DNA of 64,000 nucleotides, from the NCBI GenBank assembly GCA_000320605.2, contig KB445811.1, positions 465,180 to 529,179 of the forward strand, read 5' to 3'. The translations under genes were made by a program, and so were the position numbers. Source of the DNA: Gelatoporia subvermispora B (lineage: Eukaryota; Basidiomycota; Agaricomycetes; Polyporales; Gelatoporiaceae). The notes beneath the pieces are model-generated. The model did no database searches. It was not told the origin of the DNA and saw nothing but the letters and a program-made list of their open reading frames with translations. Positions 46,027 to 56,673 of the stretch are shown piece by piece. Numbering within the stretch: the first letter of the stretch is position 1; the number at the start of each line of letters is the position of its first letter.

Positions 46027-48742
46027 ATGTTGGACATCCCCCCGAACCAAGCCACAATCAACGCCGCTATCTCATTCTCGCCGGCGACGCTCAAGGCGGC
46101 CTCGCACTCGGTGGAATCATCCACCACGGCCTGGACTATGACAGTCGGCAAGAGGACGCTGCGCCCGGGAGCGTTCACGCCGGTCGAGGACCCCACTGCT
46201 CGCCCAACCGACCGTACCACGCCCTCCCCGGCTTCCTCGGGACATCTTGGTCGTACCCCCCTGCCTGAGGACGGGAAACACCGCACTAGTGGTTCGTTCA
46301 TTACCCGCTTCACTCTACCCGTTTTCTGACAAACGGCCACTCCCGCATTCCAGTGGTCACTGTCGCCCGCCCTCTGAAGAAGGGAGAGGACTATTACGAA
46401 GGCCGCCACGACCGCGAATCTTTCCAGTCGGCATACTACGACGGCAAACTGTACCTGAGCCCTAAGGCGGACTGGCTCACTACGGATGAAATAATCCGCA
46501 ACAACACTGGCGTTCTTGACGGCCGTGTCACACCGTACGAGCGCGACCCTGGACTACCGACAATCTTTGTAGCCCACACGGAGATATACCACCTCAGCGA
46601 CAGTTTCCGCCCCCAGAAGATCCACAGCCCTGACGGCACCAGCTCCGATGACGAGTCGGACATCTGCGACCCGCCGCACCGGGCTGAGGCGACGGAGGAC
46701 GGCTGCCCGGAAGAGCTCGAGAGCCCCTACCACTGCAGTTTCATGGCGGGAGCGACGACTGGCACGGGGATCAACAAGCACCAAGTAGTCTACCACACTA
46801 TGGCATACAAATTTGCGGGCCCATGGTACCAACTCGATCTCCGATCCAACGAGATCATTGACCTCGACCCACCTAAAGAGCCCGTCCCCGGTGGGATCTT
46901 CTCCCTCTCCATACGAACCCCTCGGCTCGACGACTCCAAACCGGATATCATCCTGCTCGGTACGCCCAGCTGCATTAGATTGTGGCTGCCTGCCCACTAA
47001 CACGAATACGAACAGAGCGCATCATCCCGCTATGCACGCTCAGCCCGCATCCGCAGCTCACCCCCCCAGTCAATGCAGTGCCGAATGCATCCCCGACGGC
47101 GCACACGCCCCTGCCTATGCACGCGGGCGCATCGGCCCCACACCTGTCCAACCCGCAACTCGCAAGAGCGGAGAGCGCGCCGCCCCGCCCTAGTGCCTTG
47201 ACGCCGTCCCCTGGACTCCGCCGCATCCTGCCGAACGCCTTACCCTCGCCCATGATCTCCCGACGCCCTTCACTTCGCTCGCCTGCCCGCATCCTGGCAC
47301 AAGCAAAAGGCAAGGCCAGGGCCCACCACCCCTCCCCGCCCGGTGCTGGCCCGATCACGATTGACCTCACGTCTCCAGCCCCCCCAGCGTCAGGAAGAGC
47401 CCACTGGCGTGACCTGCACTTCAAACGGCACTCCCCCCCGCACTCCGCCTCACAGCCCCCCGAGATCAATTCCCTCCCACCTAAGAAGAGGGCGCGCCAA
47501 TCTGACACGTCAGAAGACCAGATTCAGGACTACGACATGACGTTCGACGACAACCTCCTGCCACGATCCCCGGCCCTCGTACCGAACCAGTCAGTACCTG
47601 AGGAACACCAACCGGCCCACCGAGGAGACACCGCGGCCACCGAGGCTAAATTCCAGCCAGACAGCGCGGCCGACGCGGACGACGAGATAGTCTGTGAGGA
47701 TTTCGCCGAACATGAGGACGCCCTCTTCGGCGACACCTGTGGAACGAACAGCTCCCAGATGACTCGCCCGCCGCCCGGGCGCCCCTTCCCTACCATCCAT
47801 GGCGACAACCCGATCTTCCTCTTCGACGGCGTGCCGGAAGATATCGCGAAACAATGGCGTCGGGAACCTCAACCGAAGGTGATCCTGCAGGTCTGGGGCT
47901 ACGGCATGGGTGATGGACGTGCGAACCACCGCAGCCAGGTCGCCATCGACTTTCTCCACAAACACCATGAAACTTCTGGTCTGAAGTACTTCCTCCCAAA
48001 TGTCACGCCGCTCACAGACCTCCACGAGGCCCCACACTCCGTCATGGTGTACGGGATGACCCAGGAAGTCCGCGCCGACATGCTGCGCCAACGGATCTAC
48101 TCGGTCCCGGGACAGATACTAATCATCCATCCTGTTGCATGGTACGTGCCAACCTACGTCACGACTCTCGCCGGCTTCGCCCTCAACGACACGGACCGCA
48201 TCCGTGACGCCATCTTCGATTGCGTCATGCAGCCGGACTTTGCTGACCTTGTGGCGACTATGCGCCACTCGCACCCTCGCCTCTCCCTAGTCTCCGATCA
48301 GGAAGCACATGTCGAGACGGCAAGAACCCTGGTGGTTAGCCACGCCATCCACACGAACCCGGGCGGTATAAAATACGACGCGTGGACCATCCGCATGCGC
48401 CCCCCGACTAGCCTCCCCGACGAGGCACAAGCCTTCCGTGCCCACGCGCGCTCTGTCAGATATGGTAATAGGATGATAGGTTTCGGCGAGAGAGTCCCCA
48501 TCCGCCCTTGCTCCGGATGTCATGGTGCGGACCACCCACGCGGCCTCTGCCCCTTCCTCTCCATCCCAGGTTGGAACGGCATGACCCCAGAGGAGCAGAA
48601 CCGCGTCGACCAAGCAGAGGACGTGAAGAACAAGAAGGCCGCGAAGCCTTGGGAGTTCATCGATCCCCGCCCCAAACGCGGGGGACGTGGCCGAGGTGGC
48701 CCCTCAAACCGTCGCGGCCGCGGCCGAGGAGGCAGGTATTGA
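46027..48742 (+). CDS. LINE ORF1: Gag-like RNA-binding protein, probably spliced
   Basis: Three open segments can be joined in frame by two GT-AG introns: 46027-46288, 46354-46959 and 47016-48742, giving 864 residues. Intron 1 (65 nt) has a weak donor gtggtt, a possible branch site ctgac and acceptor attccag. Intron 2 (56 nt) has donor gtacgc, branch site ctaac and acceptor aacag. Without splicing there are separate ORFs, the last with its first ATG at 47117. The third segment holds a long Pro/Ser-rich region, a conserved-looking core (about 47800-48480) and a zinc knuckle CSGCHGADHPRGLC (CX2CX4HX4C, near 48510-48555). It ends in an RGG/RGR tail. Such features are typical of retroelement nucleocapsid-like proteins. 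The function of the first two segments is unknown. Confidence 0.7.
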
Positions 48743-49277
48743 GTACCGATCTCTAGTAGTCTGAGTATATCACTCGTATGTCGTATGCACGTCACTGTCT
48801 TAGCTACTTGGAATATCATACACGCTGCATAATCTAACCCTAGCGTGCCACACCCCTTCGGCAATTCAAACAGCCCGATGACTTCCCCCCCGTTCCGCCC
48901 CACTTCTCTTCTTGCTCGAGCCCTCCCCATACCAGTGCCCACATCCACTGACTCCTCGGAGGACAGGAAAGCCTGGTGGAGTGCCTCCCCGAGCAACCTC
49001 TGACCCCATCTCTCAGCGGTGGCCTTTTTAGGCTGGAGGAACCGCGGCGGCAGCCCCGCCCAATCGACGTTGCTCACGCGCGCCCCTCCCTTGCATGCTA
49101 CAGGTCACCTAGCATTATCTGCCCGGCATCGTCGTACCGGCCAGAGACCTCGCGACGGCACCAAACACACCCCTTCCACAGAACCGGTTACCAGACCCAG
49201 CCCCGGATCGCAGCCCTCGGGTAGGCAGAGGCCCAGCACCTCCTTCCGCCGAGATCAGGGCCGATGAAGCCATCCCG
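48743..49277 (+). other. Region between LINE ORF1 and ORF2
   Basis: The ORF2 frame is open upstream into this stretch and reads a proline-rich segment, but without an ATG. ORF2 may start at a non-ATG codon, by reinitiation, or after an unrecognised splice. Confidence 0.45.
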
Positions 49278-52200
49278 TTGTACGGTGGCGGACCCCCTCC
49301 TCCTCCCCCCTACCCAGGCGGGGCCCCCCCAGATCGCCCTCCCGGCGTTGCGGGGCCGCTCACCCCTCCGCGCCGGAAGATAGCCCGCAAAACTCGCGCA
49401 TCGCTCCACATAGCGTCCGCCAACATGCGTGGCCTCGGAACGCTTGACCCACTCCACCGCGACAATAAATGGAACGTCATTAATCGCTTCCTGTTGGACT
49501 CCAAAGTCAACATCCTCGCGCTTCAAGAAACCCACCTCTCGCCTGAACGTAAAGATCGCATCTCGTCACTGTACGGTAAACGAATGCAGATCTACAGTTC
49601 CGCAGACCCGTCCCAACCCTCGACGACGGCAGGGGTGGCCATAGTAATCAATAAAGACCACACGAACGTGGTCGGTATCTCCTCTACAGAGGTTATCCCA
49701 GGCCGCGCACTCCTCGTCACCATCCCCTGGCACAATGACAAGATTATCAGCATCCTCACGGTGTACGCTCCTAATGACACCGGCAGAAACACCGCGTTCT
49801 GGAAACAACTGCACACTGTTTGGTCGCACCGGAACTTGCGCCGCCCCGACATGATGCTGGGAGATTTCAACTGCGTAGAAGACTCAGTAGACCGCCGCCC
49901 CTGCAGACCGGACTCACGCCGCATCCTCACAGAATTTGGTTTGATAAAACAACTCTTCCGTCACTGCGATGGATGGCGTACCTCTTATCCTGAAGGATGC
50001 GCCTACACCTGGCGCGGCAAGCACGGGACAACCGTCCTGGCATCCCGAATCGACCGTATCTATCTCACGGACAATATGCACGTCAGCTCCTCGGACTGGA
50101 AGATAGAGCCCGCACCTTTCCGGACTGACCACTCCATGGTCTCGGTAGTGGTACGGGACCTCAAAGCGCCCTACGTTGGCCCAGGACGATGGCAATTCCC
50201 CCCGTGCTTACTTGACGACAGTAAGTTCATGCAAGACGCACGCTCTATGACCGTGGAACTAGAAACGGCACTGGCAAACCCCCCACCCCACGCTCTATCA
50301 CAGAAAACGCCCAAACCCTCTTCGAGGCCTTCAAAGTGAGTCTAGCGAAAAATGCCCGCACTCGCGCACGTCAACTGGTCCCGAAACTGAAGGCCGAAAT
50401 TGACTCACTGAAGGCTGACTTGCATCAACTGCAGACGTCTCCACCGCGACACGACGAGCATCCACTTGATGTCGCCCAAGAGTCGATCGCCCTCCAAGAG
50501 CGCATCTCCGACCTAGAATCCACCCGCTTCATGTCCCTGAGGCTGCACACCACCGCTAGGTTCAAAGCAGACGGCGAATCCCCAAATGGTTACTGGCCCG
50601 GGGTCCTCAAGGAGCGTCGCCCCCGAGACCTCATCTACTCCCTCACTATACCGAGCTCTACTCCCGAACGCACGACGCATCGATCAGACGAGATGGCTCG
50701 CCTCGCACGGGACTATCACGAGAGTGTGCAGTCCATTGACATGGACAAGGACCTCCACATCCGACAGCAGGCGATCACCGTGTCCCTCGTGGCCATCCCA
50801 GCTCAACGCAGGAACCTCGCCACCCCAAGCTTAGACGACCCATTGACACCAGCTGAAGTTCGCCACGCCCTGCTCACCATGGAGACGAGGAAGGCCACCG
50901 GACTAAATGGCATTCCCTACGAGCTATGGAAACTACTGGACAAGATATACTCCGGCATCCCTGACGGCCCCCGCAAGAAAGGCGACATCATAGCCATCCT
51001 CACTGCAATTTTCAACGACATTGCGGACCATGGCGTGGTACCCGAAACCTCTTTCACCGACGGCTGGATGTGCCCCCTATACAAAAAGGGCGACCGAGGA
51101 GCCATCGCTAACTACCGACCGATCACCCTGCTCAACGCGGACTATAAAATCATGACTAAGGCTCTTACACTCAAACTTGCATCCCTTGCGAGAGTCGCCA
51201 TACACCAGGACCAAGCAGGCTTCATCCCTGGCCGGCAGATCTTCGATGAAGTACGACTTGCCGAGCTGATGACAGCGTACTCAGAAGCCACCGACGACAA
51301 CGGTATCATCGTCGCCCTCGACCAAGAGAAGGCGTACGACAAAATTGAACATGAGTACCTATGGGCAACGCTGCGCGCCTTTGGCATCAACGGCAGATTC
51401 CTCCGTACAATCCAAGCCCTGTACGCCTCCGCACGCACACTAGTCATCATAAACGGCGAGAAGAGCCTACCGTTCAATGTCACCCGCGGGGTGAGACAGG
51501 GTGACCCCCTGTCTTGCCTCCTCTTCATCTTTGCAATAGAGCCCTTGGCGTGCCTCCTCCGTGCGTCCGACCTGCGTGGCTTCCATATCCCGGGCGTCAC
51601 CGAACAGCTTGTCACGAACCTGTTCGCCGACGATACCACTGCATACCTGTCAGAGGAGGATGATTTCACCACCCTACAGTCCACACTAGACCTCTGGTGC
51701 CTGGCGTCCCGGGCACGCTTCAATATCCCAAAGACCTTCATTATTCCCATTGGTTCCAGACAGTACCGTGCAAAACTCCTGGAATCCCGCCGAACTCGCC
51801 CTGAGGCCACCGTCATCCCCCCTGAAATCACTATAGCCCCAGACGGAACCGCGACGCGCCTACTTGGCGCATGGATTGGGAATGACGTTAACCAACCTGC
51901 AGTCTGGTCCCCGACCGTCGACAAAATCTCAAAGACTCTCCACATGTGGCAGTCCCGAGGCCCCACCCTGAAAGGGAAAAGCCTCCTATCTAAATTCGTC
52001 CTAGGCGGCATGACTCAGTACCTCACAAAAGTCCAAGGAATGCCTCCCCAGGTCGAAAAGCTCCTGGCGTCCGCACTCAAAAAGTTCATCTGGGGCCAAT
52101 CCGGTGGCGCTCCGCCAGTTCGCAAAGATGTGCTCTTCCTCCCTTGGACCGACGGAGGTATCAGCCTTCTTGACCTCTCCGCCCGGAACCTGGCTATTGA

Positions 52201-54262
52201 AGCCATCTGGCTTAAATCCTACCTCTCGCACGACCCTTCACGCCCCACCTGGGCCTTCGTAGCAGACGCCCTGCTTGCACTCGACGTCCCGAGGAAATGG
52301 GCGCACGTGGAGCCAGGCGTGTTCACAAACCCCTTCCTCCAAGCTTGGCACCCGAGGAAGAAACCCCCCTTTCGCACACCCACCTGCTTGCGAAGAATGC
52401 TCACGTCCGCCAAAACCCTCCGTATTTCCCTCCCGGCACACAAGCTGTCTCCACATGTCCAACGGCAGCTGCCAGCTTGGTACCACGTCAGTGACGCCCA
52501 CCCTCTGCGTCAACTTAATAACACTCCTATGAGCAAATGTCTACGCAGAAAACACGGTGCCCGCACCATCGGCGACCTCCTCAAGATCTCGCGACGTATT
52601 CGCCGCCCCCCTCCCGGGCCGCCCCACACGGAAGACAATGACTGCGCATGCACGCCGTGCCGTCGCGACCGCCGTCGGCGCGCATGTCCTCACCCTGGGA
52701 AATGCAGCGCCCTCGCACACGCCCTCGTCTCTAACCTCCCCACAAAATGGGACCCTATGAACCGGGCACCACATGACGGACTATCCCTCACCCCTGCCCG
52801 CCGCGAGGCCAACCTTACCACGGCCTTGGCACACGATGCGCTCCTCTTCGACCCCTCCATGTCCGAAACTGGCGACATTGCGGAGTGTTTCCGCATCTTC
52901 ACGGAACCTGACTCCGACCCCGTGGCCCCCGCTCGCAGGTCCACCCTCGGCCTCACCATACAGGGCGAAGCGACAACGGTGCATGTAGCGGGCGCTCGGA
53001 TCGCAAACGACCAAGTTGAACATGACACCGGTGCAGGTGTATGGTTCGGACCAAAAAACGACAAGAACAAAGCTTTCCGCACGGATGTACCCTACAACTC
53101 CGTGACGGCAGCAGGCCTCGCCGCCGTCATCATCGCCGCAATCCTCGTCCCGGACTTTGCCCCCCTCCACCTCGTCTCACCGCACCCTACGGTGGTCAAA
53201 GGCCTCACGTCCCAACTCCGCGAACGGGAATGCACTGGCTGGATCGGCGTACCGGATGCTCTTCCTTTCCGAGTCGCTGTCTACCACCTCCGCCGTCGCT
53301 CCGCACCAACCTCGATCCGCCTCGAGGACCCCAAAACTGGATCTGCTGGCACGACAGGTGCTTGTCTGCTCGCGTCCATAGGAGCTTCCCGCCCCCTGAC
53401 ATACACGATCCCGGCCTCCATCCCCCATGCGTTCAACATCTCCGGTGCCCAGCTCTCCTTCACCACGCAGGCCCTCGCCTACCGCGGAGCCCTTGCATCC
53501 CATACTCCGAACCCCCGGCGTGAAACGCTAATAAACCTCGACATTGTCCGCCACCGCATCCGAGACTGCACGGGCCTCACCCTGTCAAACGCGGATATTT
53601 GGGCGGGCTGCCGCGATAATGCAATTAGCCGAAATATCTCTGACTTCCTCTGGAAAGGGCTGCATAACGCCCACCGATGCGGGGCGTACTGGAAGCGTAT
53701 CGCGCATTTCGAACACCGCGCGGACTGCACGACTTGCGACGTCCCGGAGTCCCTAGAACACATTCTTACCGAGTGCACCACATCCGGTCAGGCGGCAGTC
53801 TGGCAGATGGCGAGGACGGTGTGGCTGAAAAAGCACCACGAGTGGTCGACCCCCGGTTTAGGTGACATCCTAGGCTGCGGCTCCATGGTAATCAAAGACG
53901 CAACTGGCAAACCAAAACCGGGCCGCACGAGACTCTGGAAAATCCTCGTGTCGGAATCAGCCTTCCTCATCTGGAAAACCAGAAACCGCCAGCTTTTCGA
54001 CGCTTCTCCCTGCCCGAGAGCTTCCCTCCCGACGCTTCTACACAGTAGCTGGACTCGGGCAGTCGATAACCGTTTGGCTATCGACCAGGTCCTGACCAAG
54101 TCCTCATTCAAACACCGGAAGCTCACTCGTACGCTCGTACTGGAGACGTGGAGTGGCATCCTGGAATCGGATCGCCCCCTGCCCGACGATTGGATAGGAT
54201 TACGCGGGGTTTTAGTGGGTAAACCGCCACCACCGGCAACGCCGGCGGCACCGGCGGCATAA
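49278..54262 (+). pseudogene. LINE ORF2: endonuclease, reverse transcriptase, degenerate RNase H, zinc finger (one frameshift)
   Basis: The first frame (to 50339) has a Pro-rich lead and an apurinic-type endonuclease with all expected motifs: SANMRGLG, LQETHLS, YAPND, LGDFNCVED, SRIDRIYL and FRTDHSMV. The frame is lost at six C (50279-50284); the partner frame resumes at once (ITENAQTLFEAFKVSLAKN) and runs uninterrupted to TAA at 54262. It contains the reverse transcriptase (ATGLNGIPYELWK, GFIPGRQIFDE, DQEKAYDKIEHEYLW, GVRQGDPLSCLLF, catalytic FADD in NLFADDTTAYL). Next comes an RNase-H-like domain at about 52960-53390 with its acids replaced. The end has a CX2C...H...C finger (CTTCDVPESLEHILTEC, about 53726-53776). 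All else is intact, so this copy is one base short of a continuous ORF. I call it a pseudogene on that ground; a programmed frameshift or an assembly error remain possible. Confidence 0.85.
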
Positions 54263-54409
54263 GCCCCACACTACTCACACCCGATGAGTGTGCGCTTTCG
54301 CATTTCCCCGCTTGGATAGTTCTCCCCCCCCTAGTTTACCGCACCGCGGCTAGCTGACGTCTCGGGTTGTACCAGTGTACGATTGCGTGATCGTCGTTTA
54401 AGCTCCTCC

Positions 54410-54424
54410 AAAAAAAAAAAAAAA
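54410..54424 (+). other. Poly(A) tail of the LINE
   Basis: A run of 16 A (54410-54425, the last shared with the duplication) follows a 147-base 3' UTR and directly precedes the right target-site duplication. Confidence 0.93.
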
Positions 54425-54438
54425 ATATGATTACCGTG
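54425..54438 (+). repeat. Right target-site duplication of the LINE
   Basis: This is an exact 14-base copy of 44049-44062. Confidence 0.93.
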
Positions 54439-54849
54439 ACTTCAATATCCGTGTCCGTCATCAGTGGTCACAGGATCGTTGGCACCCTCCCAGTATTTAT
54501 ATGAAAGCATAGACAAAAGCTGAGTGCTAAGGATCTGCGTTGTGTTGCTTGTTCCCCAGAGGTTGCGCGAGTTTCGCAGGTAATTGTCGCGTGCATAAGT
54601 ACATATGTAAACCAATGGCAATCTGTGGGAAAGCGGCAGAACAAAATCAAACGCCGAGCTTCTGTTGCGTGGCCCCCGTGGGGCGGCCGATCACTTCGAA
54701 CTTCGAAATCCGCGTCAGTTGTGGCGATGATCATCGTGTTGGACGGTAACAAGTACGGTGGCTAAAGGCATCTCGAGTCTCTTCGCTTACACGCAGTGAG
54801 TTGAATCCAGAGATGGCAGACTATCGTGCACTAATGACTCCTCTTACAG

Positions 54850-56331
54850 ATGTCTTTGTTCGCTGCAAGATACTTGCGCGACCCCGCGTGCCTTGCCTCC
54901 GTGGAGACGCTGTTCCTGCAGTCCGTGCCGGGCCCGTCAAACAAGCATCGTTGCGCCAGGGCGGCCGCGGGCAGCTTCAAAGTCCTGGTCGGGCGAATAG
55001 ATGCCGCTGCAATAACAACCCTACGTCTGCAGTTCCCCAGGGCGCTCGATGCCGCCATGGCATTTGTCACACAGCCTCGCACTAGCAGCGAGATCCACGA
55101 GCTGGCGGAAGGGCTCAAGTCCGCATGGAGCAGCCGCCGGTGCGCTTGCGACATGTCTCAAGCTCTGGTTTGCGGCGTCCATGAAGTCGCCGAACAAAAT
55201 CCCGGCCCGCGGGCGCACGACAATCCGTTGTTGGGGCTGCTGGACCTCATCGTACCCGTCATGTCCCAATGTGTCCCGCCTACAGCTGTGGACATGCGCG
55301 CACTCTCCAAGGCCAACGCCAGAGCGATACGTGCCAACCAGCCGACGACCTGGCCCGTGGACGTCGATACAGCATTGCCGTTCGGCGCGAAGGCGTCTCT
55401 GAAGGCCTTGCTGTCGTGGGCGGCCGTTTTCGAAGGTCCGGGTCTGTTCATGCTCATCTTGGCGGCCTCCAATCTCCAGGGCTCTCACATCGCCCGACCA
55501 ATCATTCTCTCATCGCCGTCTGTCTGCTCCGCATTCGCAAACGTCACGGGGAGAGCCGTGCAGCAGTGGAAAGAGCGTCCAGAAGATCCTAAGATCTTGA
55601 AACGTGTGATCGCGGATCTATACCATAGTGTTCTGTTTTGCAGCAACGTCCTGTTTTCCGCCAGCGATCACGAGGTCCAAAGGTTCGCCGCTCAGGCATC
55701 AGAGGATGCAGCCTGTCTCCCTCTTCTTTCCGACCAAGTGCTCCGACTCCTTGACTCGCACGGATCCGCGATCCCATCCTTCCCCGAACGAGAACTTTGC
55801 ATCACGGTTGTCCGCGACTCATTCAGGGTCATCGGAGGCCGGATTCTGGGCCTCCTGGAGCTCCCCCCGGACGAGCTACACAGGTACAGCCCCGACATCG
55901 CAGCCGTCTCCATGCATCAGACATTATTCTCCGGCACTCCCCCCAGTATCGTCTACAGTTGCCTCACGATCCTGTCCCGAAACGGCTTCTGCGGCGCGAG
56001 GGGGTGCACCACCGCCATGCCAAGCACCGGCAGGAAGTTCGCCCTGTGTGCGGGGTGCGGGATCGTCCCGTACTGCTCCAAGGAGTGTCAGAGGAGCGGC
56101 TGGAAGGACATCGTGTCGCCCCACAAGTCAATGTGCAGGAAACTGCGCAGCTTCTCCGAGGTGGCACTCGGCGGCCGCAAGTTCGGTGGCCAGGACGGGG
56201 CGGCAGTGCTGGAGAAGATGTGCAGATCCTTTGGCGTCGAGGACGTGTTAGTAGTGGAAGTTGCTGAACATCTTCGGAGCATCGTGTCGCAGGATCCAGC
56301 CTCTGGGAGCCGCCAAGGTGAAAGCATCTGA
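54850..56331 (+). CDS. MYND zinc-finger protein, single exon
   Basis: The protein has 493 residues in one uninterrupted frame from the ATG at 54850. Most of it is a helical region without a family I can name. The MYND finger is at about residues 380-428: CGARGC, then FALCAGCGIVPYCSKECQ, then HKSMC, with the full set of Cys/His ligands. MYND fingers mediate protein-protein contacts; many Agaricomycete genomes carry large families of such proteins with unknown roles. The ATG is preceded directly by ctcttacag, an acceptor-like sequence, so a 5' UTR intron or an upstream exon is possible. A frameshifted homologue lies at 36212-38001. The LINE ends only 410 bases upstream, so the gene's original promoter has been altered or moved. 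Confidence 0.8.
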   Translation: MSLFAARYLRDPACLASVETLFLQSVPGPSNKHRCARAAAGSFKVLVGRIDAAAITTLRLQFPRALDAAMAFVTQPRTSSEIHELAEGLKSAWSSRRCACDMSQALVCGVHEVAEQNPGPRAHDNPLLGLLDLIVPVMSQCVPPTAVDMRALSKANARAIRANQPTTWPVDVDTALPFGAKASLKALLSWAAVFEGPGLFMLILAASNLQGSHIARPIILSSPSVCSAFANVTGRAVQQWKERPEDPKILKRVIADLYHSVLFCSNVLFSASDHEVQRFAAQASEDAACLPLLSDQVLRLLDSHGSAIPSFPERELCITVVRDSFRVIGGRILGLLELPPDELHRYSPDIAAVSMHQTLFSGTPPSIVYSCLTILSRNGFCGARGCTTAMPSTGRKFALCAGCGIVPYCSKECQRSGWKDIVSPHKSMCRKLRSFSEVALGGRKFGGQDGAAVLEKMCRSFGVEDVLVVEVAEHLRSIVSQDPASGSRQGESI

Positions 56332-56673
56332 CAAGTCACGTGGCTATCGATGAACATGTGAGCATCTCCGTTGACCGTTGAGACCTCCAACCGTTGAGTA
56401 TCGTTGATACTTGATATCATCCGTCACTGTGTGACAGGGCTGGAAGCGCTCATTGTCTCAGGCGCATTTTGCATAGGCTATTAATTCTCTTTGGAGGATC
56501 CTGAGACCCAGGGCTGTGTACTGTGCATATGAGTACCGGCGTGGCGGGAAGGTTCGAGACGGGCAATCCGAATCGGACCACTGCATGATCGCATGAGGCA
56601 CCTAGGTCGACGAGGGCGGGTCGCCTCAATTTGTAAAGCGATTTATCTAACGTATTGAGACTCTACCCAATGC

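Larger units (their letters stand above)
44063..54424 (+). mobile_element. Full-length non-LTR retrotransposon (LINE), 10.36 kb
   Basis: The borders are set by a 14-bp target-site duplication and a 3' poly(A) of about 15-16 A. The order is: a 5' region of about 2 kb with a small unassigned frame, a TATA box, a spliced-looking ORF1 with a CCHC knuckle and RGG tail, an intergenic 0.5 kb, ORF2 (endonuclease, reverse transcriptase, degenerate RNase-H-like domain, zinc finger) and a short 3' UTR (54263-54409). Coding regions are intact except for one single-base frame break in ORF2. The EN-RT order and motif style suggest the L1/Tx1-like branch found in Agaricomycetes, which needs a tree to confirm. 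Most LINEs are 4-8 kb, so this one is long because of its 5' part. The exact duplication suggests a fairly recent insertion. Confidence 0.93.

Noticed and set aside
51142..52011. A 289-codon open frame on the minus strand inside LINE ORF2
   Set aside because: It lies wholly antisense to the reverse transcriptase, has Arg/Ser-rich shadow composition and no family likeness; it follows from the GC-rich codon use of the real gene.
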